Shown: positions 1-13,700 of the stretch, one piece after another
Position numbering within the stretch: the stretch's first letter is position 1
Layout of the letters: each line of letters opens with the position of its first letter
NCBI GenBank assembly: GCA_037783415.1
Contig: JAZGTN010000089.1
Span: 4,402,001 to 4,466,000 of the forward strand
Length of the DNA stretch: 64,000 nt
Direction: 5' to 3'
Source of the DNA: Leptasterias polaris
Taxonomy: Eukaryota > Echinodermata > Asteroidea > Forcipulatida > Asteriidae
Translations under genes and position numbers: made by a program
The notes under the pieces: generated by a model
Databases searched by the model: none
The model's input: the letters and a program-made list of their open reading frames with translations, nothing else
Told to the model about the DNA's origin: nothing

Positions 1-47
1 GTTGTTGCTGCTGCTGCTGCTACTGCTGCTGCTGCTGCTGCTGCTGC

Positions 48-90
<43 letters not shown>

Positions 91-110
91 GCTATTGCTG
101 TTGCTGCAAT
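1..110. repeat. CTG/TTG trinucleotide microsatellite
   Basis: Nearly pure CTG units grade into TTG units from the window edge to about position 105. The array may continue beyond the window. No coding context is visible. Confidence 0.9.
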
Positions 111-439
111 AGTGATGATATAGGTAGTGATTTAATACATGCTAGTACAAACGATTGTTTAGAAATTTTAGAAAGCAGCCAAATACACAACTTACGACCA
201 GGTACAAGATCGTCGCCATTCACTTTGTATTTCTTTCATGAAAATGACTCTTAATAAAACAACTCAATTTCAACGATACTTGCCAGCACCAAATAACTCT
301 AGAACTCTTAGGCGGAAAATCAAAATCCCTGAGTTAATAATTGTAAAACTGAAAGAATGAAAAACAGTTCGTTGCCTTACCTTGTCCGTAATTTTAACAA
401 TAGTTGATTTTGCTGCATTTCTCTTAAGCTTACTTTAAT

Positions 440-602
440 TCCTTTCCGTAACTCATTGTTGTTTTTCCATTGTTGTTTTTCCATTGTGCCTTCTTAAAAT
501 GTTTAACTATTTTTATTGTAAATTTACTTGCAAAGTTCGGCTGATGCCGCGATTTGTAATTTTCTTTTAAATAAACCATTTATGAATGAATGAATGAATG
601 AA
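440..602 (+). mobile_element. 3' tail of a 5'-truncated LINE (probable)
   Basis: An AT-rich segment without a reading frame ends in an AATAAA-like signal and then a short (GAAT)n array at about 580-602. Many CR1/L2/Rex1-type LINEs end in such simple repeats. No reverse transcriptase coding is left, so this rests on the tail alone. Confidence 0.4.
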
Positions 603-2100
603 AATAGGCGCATATGTACATCTATTTATTTTTTCATTTATGCGTTGCTCTTATTACTATGCGCACCCCGTCCATTTTCAAAGGACCACCTCGCAAAGTG
701 CAGGTGCCGAACTTGAGACAACTATACTCAGATAAACAACTTAATTCCACTCATCACCTCGACATGGACAGAAGTAAAAAATGTGTTCTCAAATATCGTT
801 AATTTCTCACTCTGTAGTGAAGCTCGGTTCTGAACAAGGTGAACTTGATTGTTGGTTTTGACAACAACGAGAAGAAAGTTGCCAGAATTCAAGTTCATGT
901 TCAAACAACATACGAAAATATATGAAGTGTTATTCCCTCATTTCTGCACACAGATCATGGTTCCAGTTCATACTAATCCACTTTAAAGTAAAAGGTCATT
1001 TGTATTCAATGATTTTTGTTGTGGCAGTGTGTCCTCTGTTGGTGAAGATTGCTTTTAACTTATGTGTCTCCATTGAATGAAAAAAAAACCCGGACTTATT
1101 TGGTAGTGTGTGACACTTACAAGTAGTTACACATATTTTATGTAGGATTACAGCATGTCCTGACGTTGGTCAGTTTTATTAGTGGTCACTGTCTGCATCG
1201 TATTTCGTATACCCTGGAGTACGCCCCGTGGCCGGCGGATAAGTAGTGTCCCCTGGTGGACCATTCATTGCCCGGTGTTGATTCTGGCGTATGGAGCCAT
1301 ATGGCATGGCATTTCCAAGCTGGTACATTTTTATAGTCAACATTGATATGGAATTGCTCTGTTATCATGAATAAATATTGTCTGTACAATACGGATTAAC
1401 TTGTTCCAATGTTTGAAGATAGTCTTATCATGTGGTATGATGGAGAAACAAACGTGTATCATTAATGTATCAATGGAAACACACGATGATGAAAGCGAAC
1501 TGGTGATTGGACAAGAATTAAGTGATTGAAGTATAGGATTTGGAAATAATATTGAGATTTCCCCGATATCGGGAACAATGTATTTAACAATTAAAATGTA
1601 CTGTTTCTAGAAAGGGTTTCAATTTTTACAAACAATGCCGTGGCTCTGTGGACAACTGGTCAGAGCGCGACGTTTCGACTTTATACGCGTTGATGGTATT
1701 CAGAAGATCGTTCGGCCATTTTACAGTGGAGTCACGCTAGACAAGACAGAGCTTTTGTAATGCTCTTTTCGAAGAAACAACTAACAATACATACAATAGT
1801 ACACTAACTTGAGAATAATGCACGGGCAATAAAAGTTACGTTGTTTTAAATATCCATTTTCACTTGTTTTCCCGCTAGACTCCTTATCATTAATTAACGA
1901 GCCAGAAAAGTAATTTCTTACATTTTATTAAAAAAAAATACACCAAACAAACAAGAAATAGGCTAGATGGAAGTTCCCGAGGCAATGTAACACGAAGACA
2001 GACTTTGATTATAGTTAAGTGGAAACTATTTTGCATCAAAATGTCATCCCCATTAATAACTTGTGTCATCGTGAGGTTTATTAGTTGTTAAATTAGGTCA
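603..2100. other. Intergenic, no gene seen
   Basis: Only short unsupported open frames occur on either strand. No splice-bounded conserved exon, tRNA-like fold or clear transposon terminus was recognised here. Confidence 0.5.
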
Positions 2101-2477
2101 GGGCTCAATTGCAAAAAAAGTAGCTAAGCAAAACAGCATTATGCTTCCAAGAATAAGGTTACCAGCCAAAATACCATGTCACATGTACAATCTGTGACTG
2201 GTATCCTGCTTATTTTTTGCTTAGCAGAAAAGTTGTTAGCAATATTTTGTGCTTAAGCAGCTCCATGAAATTGCAGTAGGGCCCAATTTCATAGAGCTGC
2301 TTAAGCATAAAAAGTTGCTAAGCACAACAAAATTATGCTTACCAGAATAAGGTTACCAGCCAAACTACCATGTCACATGTACAATTTGTGACTGGTATCC
2401 TGTTCATTTCTACTAAGCCAAAAAAAAATGTTAAGCAATATTTTCTGCTTATTAAGCAGCTCTATGAAATTGGGCCC
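2101..2477. repeat. Two adjacent copies of a short inverted-repeat element (MITE)
   Basis: Two related units, about 2101-2276 and 2279-2477, lie side by side. The second has clear inverted ends: it starts GGGCCCAATTTCATAGAGC and finishes with the complement, and the inner TGCTTAAGCA/TTGCTAAGCA motifs also recur inverted. The shared core includes CATGTCACATGTACAAT. A third, diverged copy lies at 44356-44536. No transposase is encoded. Confidence 0.75.
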
Positions 2478-4681
2478 TGGTTTGTATACAGTTAAATTCG
2501 CAGGTTTGTTATGCCGGTGTTTTTCGGCATGCAATGTGTGTGGGTTGTGCATTTGGGTTGATTTCGTGTGGTTTTACAAATTTGGCGGTTATTTAATAAA
2601 GGTTTATACATCATTGGTTTTGGAATAGAGAACTCATTTCTATCAGTTATCAATAAACACTCTATTAAATTCCATTAGTGAGCTTTCGGATGAAACAATC
2701 CTGTAAACACAGTTAATACTAAAATCAAAGACAGGTTTTGTGCCTCTACAGTACCCTGCTGGATTTCGTATAGGCCATTAAAATACGAAATATAAATATC
2801 CCCCCTTTGTGCTAATCGTTACAGATTTAAGTTGATTATTCATATCATATTGGCAGCGTCCAGTGCCTGACGCCTATGTAGTCTTCACTTCAAGCATCTC
2901 TAGAATATTCTGACATAATTATAACATGTTGGTCTCGTTCTGTGTAGCTATATAGAAACAAACAGACAACGGGACCGGAGCAAACCCTAAGGTAATCTCA
3001 CTAGGGACTCGAGTTGCACCGGGACCATATGCCGGCATATTGTCACTCGAGCCCCGCAGCGCCACCTGGCCAGCCACGGTCACAAGTGTTTGTCAAACAC
3101 GGGAGGGTTTTCGTGCGCCCCGTAATCCTGCGTATCACGTTGGGGTTGCTTGTATCCTCTTTCGGGGGGGGGGGGGGGGGGGGGCACTTCAAGGGAGATT
3201 TAATGGTGGTTTTTCTTGATGAGAGGTTCGTGTTTTTGCTGAGTTTGACTCAGAGAGAGATAGTGTTCTTGGTGAATGTCGTGATCGATGCTAATACAGG
3301 GATGAGCTACACACAGGATCTTAGTTTTCAGGTCTTGATGATGTCATTTTTGTAGGATGTGGTGATTCTTGTAGCACACCATAAAGAAAAGTATAGTTGG
3401 TGGGTATTAGATGAAGACTTAAAGACTGTTAATGGGGGTTATAGGTTAGCACTACTTCGGAGAGCATAAGAAGTCAAGACAAAAATACACAGAAAGTCAC
3501 TCTGATGTGCGACTGTGGACAAACATACATTTTCAGAGACCACGTGGTGCAGGAAGTTGCAACAACACAGACGAGGCGCGCTCAAAACAATTATAATATA
3601 CTTACAAAAAAACAAAAAAACAAAACAAAACACTGACGAAAACATCAGCAATTTCCTGAGGACCTTAATAATGATGAGTTAAAACGCCAAAGCTCCAATA
3701 AACACATTGTCACGCAATTCTCAACCTTAAGATACCACGAGTTTATAAGAAATTTGGCTTTACAAGTCGAGTCCTAAGGTAGGCCGCCTACACTAAGACG
3801 GCAAGGGAGTTGGAAAGTGGAGTGCTCGCGGCAAACTTTGGACATGGATTGCATCTTGATGCTCTGGTCCTTTGTAACTGACTAAAGTATTGTAGGTATT
3901 TCCCCCAAAAAGAAATTCATATAGTAGGCCTATAAGTTGAGTTACAACCAAATTAGGGAAGAAGCTGCAGTTTGTGACAGGATATTATAGTGTGAAACAC
4001 CAGTCGAGAAACAGGTGGTACAAGCCAGATCACACCCACGTAATGCTTCACCGTGAAAAGGTCCCTTTAACTCCAGTGTCCCCGTTTTTCGTCTTTCTGT
4101 TTTTAATTAATTGGCCCAGCACTGTACGCGTAGATTGGATGGAGTCTAGGCAGATAGGGTGTCCGTTATGCTTCATGCATCATGCTCTTGACGCACAAAC
4201 CGCTCCAAAAAAGGACGTACCATTACTATACTTCACTTGGTCCTGGTCCCAATTATGGCAAATCTGCTGAGCAGCTTAAGAAAACCAGCCAATCTCGAAT
4301 ATTATTTCTGGGAAGCAAATTTTTCCCGTGCTTAGCTAAATGTGTGCACCGAGCACACTGCCGCCATTATTATGATTATTTGCAGGAGTTTCTGATGTTC
4401 AACTTCGTGACTGGTAACCATAAATTTCAACGTGTGGATTGACGTGCTTTTTATGGTGTCGTTGTTTACGTTTGAACACGCGTTAAGCTTTTTGTGGGTT
4501 TTCCTTTCCCCCCTTTGGGGGGGGGGGGGGGGGTGGGGGGGCTCGTCAGAATTGGCATACTGTATGTTGTTATCTGCATTGTACTCGAGTGTCTTGATTT
4601 TTGAACTTCATGTGTTAGGGTATACATCGGCCCATCTTTCAGCCAACTGTATCTGTTTTAGGTGTTATGTATTTGGTGATA
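2478..4681. other. Intergenic, no gene seen; two long poly(G) runs
   Basis: No supported gene. A run of 21 G occupies 3164-3184, and an interrupted G tract occupies 4517-4541. Open frames crossing these runs encode glycine or proline strings and look like artefacts of the runs. Confidence 0.5.
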
Positions 4682-5381
4682 GACTGTGCAAGTCTCGCGC
4701 GCATTCGAACTTCCGGGACCATAGTGGTCCCAACCATATGGAGTTTTACGTGGGCGAGATTTTGTTTCGTCAATTATTTTAGTTTAACGTAGGTTATGAC
4801 CTAGAAAAGTATACATGTTGTTGGGAATGTAATACTAAGTGATAACAAAATATGAAAGTAAAACCAATTCAACAATATAACGAAGAAAACCCAAGAATTA
4901 AACTTGACCTCAGCAAAAAAATAAGAATTTTGTGCTCGCCTACGATCATAAAACTTACGTAAACGCTTGTTTTGGATGCGCGATTATAATCGCCAGATGC
5001 TGTAATTGCAAAGCAAACCCTTTTCATTGCAGTCTATGGTTGTTGAGGCGTCAGCATCCTCTTTAAACTGCGATACGGGTCCATTTAAGACCCGTTTGAC
5101 CTTCACGAATCCGCGTAAGGGGTTTCTAAAAAGTTAACATCAAATAGGCATCCTTGTCCCACAGTTTTGTTTTTTTTCAATAATAATACTAATAGGGCCT
5201 ATACACACTATTGTGATTTTTTTTTCAAAGCTAAAACTTTTCATAAAATTGTAATGATTTATTTTTGTTGTTAAGATTTTGTCATGAGATATAATTTAAA
5301 ACAAAGATTTAATTTCAGAAATAAAAATGTTCTTCGTTTGACGTGTTTTCTCGTTCGGACACGCGCGAGACTTGCACAGTC
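4682..5381. mobile_element. Non-autonomous DNA transposon with TA target site, copy 1
   Basis: This 700-base element starts GACTGTGCAAGTCTCGCGCG and ends in its inverted complement, and TA flanks both ends (4680-4681 and 5382-5383). A TA duplication is typical of Tc1/mariner-like transposition. A second copy in the opposite orientation lies at 60750-61461, sharing internal sequence across its length. No transposase frame is present, so it would depend on a transposase supplied elsewhere. Confidence 0.75.
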
Positions 5382-5639
5382 TATTGTGGGTTTGTCCTGC
5401 TCCATATTCCTATTGTATCTTTTTGCACTCTGCATTTCATATAGGGATCAGTAAACCCCGCATCGATTTTCTTTCCCAGAACTTTTACTTTTACCAACAC
5501 TGTCATTTAAAGTCCATGTCCAGTGTGCCTGAGAGTGGCAGTAAGATTGTGAAGAGTGGGGAACAAAGTTACCCTTTTTTCTTTCTTTGTGACTCAAGTT
5601 TTCTGATAAAAAAATATATTCTGAAAGTATCCCTTGGCG

Positions 5640-5985
5640 CTACTCCGTGTCATCGCCAAAACCTATCACCATGGTGACCCATCCCGTTCATTCTCCCCCC
5701 CTAACAATGCTCTCCCGATGTTCCAACCAATCCTCTTCACTTCTCCATCAACACAGCCTTCTCCGGTTCACGCCATTCCCCTTGCCATCGTCCCAAGCAC
5801 CGCCGGACCCTTTACACCGGAAACTAGCTCGAGCGACCCAGCTCGCCGTGCGTCTCCTCGCCGGGGATATTGGCACTCCAACGGTGGGCAACCCGAGACG
5901 ACCCACTCGGACGAACGTTTGGCTCGCTCTACCGCCCGTGACTGACAAACAATCACAGCCAAATCGGCCGGCACTACGGAGTATT
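5640..5985. repeat. GC-rich segment bounded by short inverted ends, possible MITE
   Basis: A GC-rich island in AT-rich surroundings is bounded by TACTCCGT and ACGGAGTA. Overlapping open frames on both strands (up to about 113 codons) follow from its low stop-codon density and show no recognisable domain. No second copy occurs in the window to confirm a transposon. Confidence 0.35.
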
Positions 5986-7150
5986 TGACTTCAGGAAAAC
6001 GGATCCGTGACAACATTGCATGCTTGCTTAGTCTCTTCAGATTTCCAACCCTCTCAAAATATCATTTACTATTGATGGCTTGTCCAAACCATATGAAAAG
6101 TATTTTATTTGTTTCTTTGCTGCACTCCTTTTCACCAAAGAGAATAAACAATAAAATGTATTTGCAATTATAAATGTAAATGTCTTAGAATTCCTCAGCA
6201 ATGTATAGTGGGTTGGATTTTAATCGACATGTACTACACAAAAGGTCAACAGCATCCTGGCTGCCTGCGTTTTCACGGAGCAAGTTTAGTGCTCTATGCT
6301 TTATTTCAAGGTTACCACTATCTTGTCATATCCCCTCGTTTAATATTATTACGTAAAAACCCTTTCAAGCATACTAAATCTCATGAACAGAGGCCATAAA
6401 TAACTTCCTTCTAGCCTCGGTTTGGTAACACTGAATGAGCCAAAACCAAGATTGCTGAAGAATTCACAATGGTCCATTTAACGTCACAACGCTCATTCGT
6501 TGCACGTTCGTCCCATTGCCCTCCCCACGCGTCACAAAACATTCCTAGCCCGATTTGCAAAGCCAACCCACAACCACACCCCATTATAACGAATGCAAAG
6601 CCCCCACCCCCGGTCTGGCACGAGAGGCCCGGTATATTGACCGAACGTAACCACTGATAAAGCCCGCCACAAGTTGGCAAACAAAAAGATACATATCTCA
6701 CCACGACAAATAGCTCTGACCACATCATAATTTTATTCCAATATTTCACCATAAAATAATTAAGGTGCACTTTTCAGAGGAACTTCAGTCTTAAAAATCA
6801 AATTTGTGTTTATTTACAAATAGACAAAAGACAAACAATAACTTATGCATTCCATATACAAGTACAAATAGTTATAACATTTCTTATCGTTTATCAAATT
6901 TAACAAAATGTCCCTGCACAAACTAGCACACATTTTGATTTTCATTTCCAATACTCTTCCCATAAAATATGTAAATTGTACATCGCGCGTGCGCACTATC
7001 CTTTGTGGTTTGCAAAAATGAGGGAATTTTGCACCTTTTTGTATTGGGGGGGGGGGGGGGGGGGGCGGCGTGACGCATACGCGCTAATGCGTCTGTCTAG
7101 TGCAAAAAGCTATGGCGTTTGCCAACCATTTAAGTGTCTGTACGCATGCT
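5986..7150. other. Intergenic, no gene seen
   Basis: No supported coding or RNA gene. A run of 20 G lies at 7046-7065. Confidence 0.5.
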
Positions 7151-7590
7151 TAAAGACACAGTACACGTTTGGTAATGACTCTGAAAATTAATGGCAATAA
7201 AAACTTACTTGGTAAGAAGTACAGCAGCTTTGGGTAGTATAATGAATTTTGAGAAACTTTTAACTTCGAAGTACAACGGTTATGGAAAAATATATCACTT
7301 TTTATTCTCCAAAATTTGAATCTGAGAAGCGTTTCTGTCAAGAACTCATTGAAAAACCGGCCCAAGTCTGCCAGTGGACAAAGCAGAAACGCTTCTCAGA
7401 CTGTGTATTCCTATGGGGAATATTCTTCCTGCGTGGAAATATTCGCTCCGGTTTTTCGGTGATATCTCAAAAACGCGACCACCTTTTTAAGTGAAATTTT
7501 CACAGGTTAGTTTTATTGTATGTACCTACATTTATATAGGATTAACACAATCAGTAGGCTCCAATTACCAAACGTATGCAGCACCTTTAA
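7151..7590. mobile_element. Hairpin-centred MITE, copy 1, with a foreign insert at its tip
   Basis: The ends are inverted relatives of ACGTTTGGTAAT, and the centre is a palindrome built from GAGAAGCGTTTCTG and its complement. Copy 2 at 27661-28020 shows the uninterrupted centre. Here 45 extra bases (7340-7384) separate the two arms and match, inverted, part of the WDR38 last exon at 7777-7821. A fragment of the same family lies at about 63680-63775. Confidence 0.8.
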
Positions 7591-7749
7591 ATGTAATTGG
7601 CAGGTCCAATGTAAACGTTCATGGAATGTTCAATACAAAGCAACCAAAAACGGTTCTTCACAAACAACCTATGTGCTTTTCTTTAGAGCTAAAGAAAAGA
7701 TAAAGAAACAAGCAACTTTAGTTCCCCTAGTATTACCATGCCGATCCCT

Positions 7750-10700
7750 CTACGTCGTTGTTCCCTCCGTCTTGATGCTTTGTCCACTGGCAGACTTGGG
7801 CCGGTTTTTCAATGAGTTCTTGAAAGCCAGATTGGGCATGGATGCTGCGCCGGAGGCCAGTAGAGCGCCCTCTGTTGAAAAAACACAAGTCTGCAGTTGC
7901 TCCATTTTGCCCTGAAAATAGAGAAATAAAGCGTAGATATTACTTTTAATCAACTCTTTTCTAACTCTTTTGTTTTATTGATGAACGATGCCCCCTCATT
8001 CAAACATTCTTAAATTATTAAAATTTGTTTATTTGGTATTACCTCTACACTGATGTGTGTAAAGCAATGTATACTCGTACTTTCCCTCGAGTCCGTGAAA
8101 AAACCAAAAACAGGCGTATCACTCGGGTTGGATTGGAACCTACAACCTTCTTCTCTTATATATCCCCTAGGCAAATTTAACATCTTTTATATTTACAATT
8201 TTATAGGCCTACTATTTGTTGCTTATTTTGTTTTTGAAAAATACATCTTTTTAAATGTTTACCTCCAATGTTTTTGCACACTCTCCGGTGAGGACATCCC
8301 AAACTTTGACCTGAAAATAAAATAAATCCTTAAAGCATGCTGTGTAGGCATAATGAGCTGACATTCTGAGAATCGCAATATAGGAATTGTTAATAGTTAT
8401 TATCAATTACTTTATAAACATTAAAGCTTTGAATTGTTTTTCGAAAAGGGATCTTTCAAGAACATATCAGACTGTCTTCAGGGAAAAATTAAGGGCAGTA
8501 GGCAACAGAAGAAACAACTTTTATCGCCTACAGGTAATCCCCAAAATTTGGAAAGGATAATGTGCTTTAAAGGTATTAACAGGATTGGTAGAGCTGACAA
8601 AACAGTCCCAAACAAAGTTCATGTTTTGTGTAATCAACCACATACATGAAATAACAAACCTGTGAAAATTTGAGCTCAATTGGTCATCGAGGTCACGAGA
8701 AAATAGTGAAAAGAGACCTTATGTGTTTTCTGTTTTTCAAACATCGAGTTTATTATCACGCGCGATAAAAACTATTGTTTTACTCATTTCTCAGAAACGA
8801 TAGCATTTAAGGCAGACATATTTTAAGGAACCCTTTCTACCATTACTTACTTTAATTCATGTAAGTTATGTGTGAATCTGTGAACATTTGTGTTTTTCGA
8901 TCTTACCAATCGTGTACAGGGCCTTTAAAGGTATTATACAGGATTGGTAGAGCTGACAAAACAGTCGCAAACAAAGTTCATGTTTTGTGTAATCAACCAC
9001 ATACATGAAATAACAAACCTGTGAAAATTTGAGCTCAATTGGTCATCGAGGTCACGAGAAAATAGTGAAAAGAGACCTTATGTGTTTTCTGTTTTTCAAA
9101 CATCAAGTTTATTATCACGCGCGATAAAAACTATTGTTTTACTCATTTCTCAGAAACGATAGCATTTAAGGCAGAAATATTTTAAGGAACCCTTTCTACC
9201 ATTACTTACTTTAAATCATGTAAGTTATGTGTGAATCTGTGAACATTTGTGTTTTTCGATCTTACCAATAGTGTACAGGGCCTTTAAGGCAAAGTATACC
9301 TTTGGTTTTTGGAACCGTTAGATTGTTTTAATCCTATACAAATATAGATATATACAATAAAACTAACCTGTGAAATTTTCATTTAAAAAGGTGGCAGCGT
9401 TTTTGAGATATTGCTGAAATCTGGAGCAGTTATGTCAACTCAGGAAGAATAATCCGTAATTGGAATACACAGTCTGAGAAACGTTTCATGCAGAAACATT
9501 TCTCGATAAAAATTATTTTGAATCCATTTCTCTAAAGCCAGATTCCTTAGAAGGGAATCGTTTCTCAAAATGTTATACATTATCAACAGCTGCGGTGCTC
9601 CTTCCTAAAGTAAGTGTTTATGCTCACTAATTTTTGTAGTAATTATAAATTGTATAGCTTGCATTTTAAACTCTTCTCTTTGCACTGCTAAATTCTTGCT
9701 ACATCTGTGACCACTGTAAGATAAATTTCAAGGCAACAGGATTAATCTGACAATATTATAGTCTACACTATTACCGATTCATCATCACTTGTACTTGCAA
9801 GAATAGTCCCATCAGGTGAGAATGATAGCGCCCTCACCCATCCAGTATGGTCATTCAGGAGGAATATTAGACTGCCATCTTGTGGCCTCCATAATCTAAT
9901 AGTTTTATCCCATGAGCCTGATGCCTGTAACAGAGAAGTAATAAACACATCTGAGTACATGCATTTTGAGATGGCAAAACATATTTCTGGTTCTTTTATT
10001 TCATTCAGTTTATTTATTAACTCTGGCTGTGACGCCAAGGACTCTCAGAAAAGTGAACTTAATCACTGTACTAGCCAAGAACATCCTGAAGAACAAACAA
10101 AGAAGGAACTTTCAGTTTTAGATGGGGGACGAAAACCCCAGAGAATTATTCCAGGGGAAAACCCACGCCATCAAGTAGGGACTGAAAACCTAATCCACAT
10201 AGTGCCCTCTGCAGGATTTGAACCGGGGTCCGACAGGTGGAAGGCGAGGCAAGATACGACTACGCCAGAACCCGACCATTCACATTGTGCTTCACATTTT
10301 TGATTAACAATCTTCCTAATTTGCACTGAAATACGCTTGGTGCTAGACCAATGACTGCTACTGAAAGATTGTCTTTATTGCCCTGGTCATTTGGCCATTT
10401 ATTTCATTCCTCAAACCGTCTCAGCTCTATGGGGTGTATACAATCTGTGCTGCCAAATATGTAGCGCACCAAGCTAAATCAATCATCTCTGCCCTCACAG
10501 GTACCCATTTACTCCGGGGTGAAGATAAGCAATTAGTTAAGCATTTTGCTCAAGAAACACAAGTGTCATGACGGGGATTTGAACCAACACCCCGATGACT
10601 TAGCCAACAAAGCTTTAAAGAGTCAATTGCACTAGATTGCTTTGCTCGGCCATGACTCGCCACAAGATCATTTGCAATGTGTGATGCTATGCAAGAGTGC

Positions 10701-13700
10701 TAAAGGCATTTACTGGGAATGAGACAAAGATGGCAACATAATAATAGTGGCTTCTTATATAGCGCTCATATCCGTCACTCAGTGATGCTCAAGGCGCTTC
10801 AACAGTCAGTATTTTCCTGCAAGGTATGTGGAGCTATGAAGTATGAGACATATTTCCTTTACATAGCACCATGTAATAGTTTACAAGGTGCTGTGGCACA
10901 ATATGCAGCCATTCAAACCAGGAGCACCGGGGCGAACGAACCCCTTCTCTTTTCGATAAGTGCACTGGGTTCTTTTACATGCATTACACAGCACACGGGA
11001 CCAACGGCTTTACGTCCCATCCGAAGGACGCAACAATAATCGTCAAGTGTCTTGCTTAAGGACACAAGTGTCACGACCGGGACTCGAACTCTGCTGAACA
11101 GAAACACCAGAGCTCGAGTCCGGTGCTCTTATCCACTCGGCCACAATACACCATTGTGATATCAGGAAGCCACACTTACCAGCATCCCCATGATGGAAAA
11201 GGCAACAGCATGAACGTTGCCGGTGTGTCCCTTCAGCACTCTACATTGCTCTACACGTGGATCTCTTACGAGGGACCAGAGACGAACTGTATGATCCCAG
11301 GAACCAGTTGCCTAAATTTAGAGTTTTGAGAAAATCAAAGTTATTTATGGATTTTATCTATCTATAGCGTGTCGTGGTCGAGCGGATAAGAGCACCGGAT
11401 CCAAGCTCTGGTGTTTCTGATCAGCAGAGTGTGGGTTCGAGTCCCGGTCGTGACACTTGTGTCCTTGAGCAAGACACTTAACTATAATTGCCTCTCATCA
11501 CCCAGGGGTAAATGGGTACCTGTGAGGGCAGAGATGGTTCTTGTGATTGATTTAGCTTGGTGCGCTACATATTTGGCAGCACAGGCTGTATACTCCCAAG
11601 GGAGCTGAGATGGTTTAAGGAATGAAATAAAATGGCCCAGTGACCAGGGGTAATAGTGTTGAAGGGACATGAGCGTCACTGAGTGACGGACCTGAGCGCT
11701 ATATAAGAAGCCACTATTATTATTATTATATGTTTTGGTTGTGAAGCCAAGGATTCTCGGAAAAGTGAACTTAATTACTTAACTAGCCAAGTTTTAGATG
11801 TGGGAGGAAAACCCCTAGAGAATTATTCTCAGGTAGGGATCGACTACCCAACCCACATAAGTGCCCCTGCTGGGATTTATTCCAGGGTCCTAGAGGTGGA
11901 AGGCGAGGAAAGATACCACTACACCTACCCACCCTAATTTTGATCAAAAGTTTAGCAATTTCTGGAAAGTTGAAAGTGAAAGTCATCTCCAAAAAATGAC
12001 TTGAATTTGTCATTTTTGTCTTTGTGTACTTAGCTCTGAACAGCTATAGATAGTTCCCAGTAGACGCCATCTTTACGGGCAAATCGCATTTTGGCTTGCA
12101 GGCGCGTCAAGCGCTCAAATTATTAACACAGCCGCGTCGTTCACTAACCAATCATGCAATGAGTTTTGTGAAATGTGCGCGTGCTGCACGCCGTTCTCAC
12201 GCGTAACGCATGACTGTGTGTTCAAAATTGCCCGTAAAGATGGCCGACTTACGTCATACTGCAACCTATCTATAAGCGTGTATTGACAGATTGATTTTGG
12301 GGATTTGTACACTTTGAAAATCTGACAGCCAAATCGTCTCCGCAGCAAAATGGTGGGATAAGTTTCAAATGTTTGGCTTATTTGATTAGTCTCTGTATTT
12401 TTGTTAAAACAAGTATTTACATATTTAAAAAAGCATGCCGAGTATTGTTTCGCCAAGTATCTAAAGTCAATTGTGTGCCACTTTTTACCATTTAATGATA
12501 ATGAACAGGATGCATTGATCTTCAGGTTTAATTTGTCTAGATTGGCAGAGCCTGTTTTTCAAATGAACTAACTGCACCTACCACCTAGCACCCTCGTAAT
12601 ATTAATAATAATACACAGTTCCTACATAGCACTTTTTTATACCCTAGAGCATCTGAAAGCGCCCCTTATTCTTTCTACTAGGTATGCGGAGCTATGTTTT
12701 GAATATACAACCAATTTGTCAACAAACCACCATGTAATAGTTTGCAAGGTGCTGTGGCGCATTCTGCAGCCAACCATACCAGAAAAAAACAAGGGCAAAC
12801 ACCTTCTGTTAATGACAAGTGTACTGGGTTCTTTTATGTGCGATACACAACACATGGGACCTATGGCTTTACGTCCCATCCAAAGGACAAACCAACAATG
12901 GTTAAGTGTCATGCTTAAGGACACAAGTGTCAAGTCCGGGACTCGAACCAACACTCTGCTGGTCAGAAACACTGGAGCTCGAGTCCAGTGAAGACAAACC
13001 AAACACATCTCGCAAACTTACCACAAATTTATCATTATGGGAGAAGGCACAGCACTGCACAACGTTTCGATGGCCAGTTAATACTTTGGTTGCCGTGCCA
13101 GTCTGGAAATAATAAAATAAAATTACAATTGTAGAAAGTAGTCATTTGCCATCATCCGTTGGATTTTTTCTTTTGGAAACAATAATGAAGCTTACATTCA
13201 TATTCCAAATGAGGGCGCTGTTGTCCCACGATCCAGAGCATAGAAACTTTCCGTCCTGAGAAAACGCCACCGTCTCAACACTCCTACAATGACCTGAAAA
13301 TATTCATGAAGGAAAAACAAATTTGTTTATCAATCTTGCATACAAATTTTGCATATTCCTGGAGTACAGAATGTCATGATTCTGTAGAAGATTCTGATTT
13401 ATATCAAAACAATTGTCATAACTTCAAACAATGTGGAATTTTGAAACCATGGAACTTGAACCATATTTTGAAGTTGTGGCTATCTAAAATATTCACCCAA
13501 CTTTGAAGTGACCTGGCATTTCTTAACATTGCTACCTTTTAAGGTCTTTCACTGAATGAGATGTCCAGAGGTTAAATATGAAATAACTTTTAAAAGTCGT
13601 GGTAGATAAATGATGGCGCTGTCCAATTCAGTGCCACTCCAACACTTTTTGACTTGAGATTGACATAAAACCGTAATGGTGTTTTTACATATTTATGGGT

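Noticed and set aside
3014..3355. A glycine-rich 113-codon frame
   Set aside because: The frame depends on a 21-base poly(G) run; there is no conservation signal or splice context.
5634..5988. Overlapping frames of about 100-113 codons on both strands as genes
   Set aside because: They arise from a GC-rich, stop-poor segment with inverted ends; frames on both strands are equally open and no domain is recognisable.
9763..10038. A 91-codon minus-strand frame as a complete small WD protein
   Set aside because: It is WDR38 exon 7 (9775-9924) with intron read-through on both sides.
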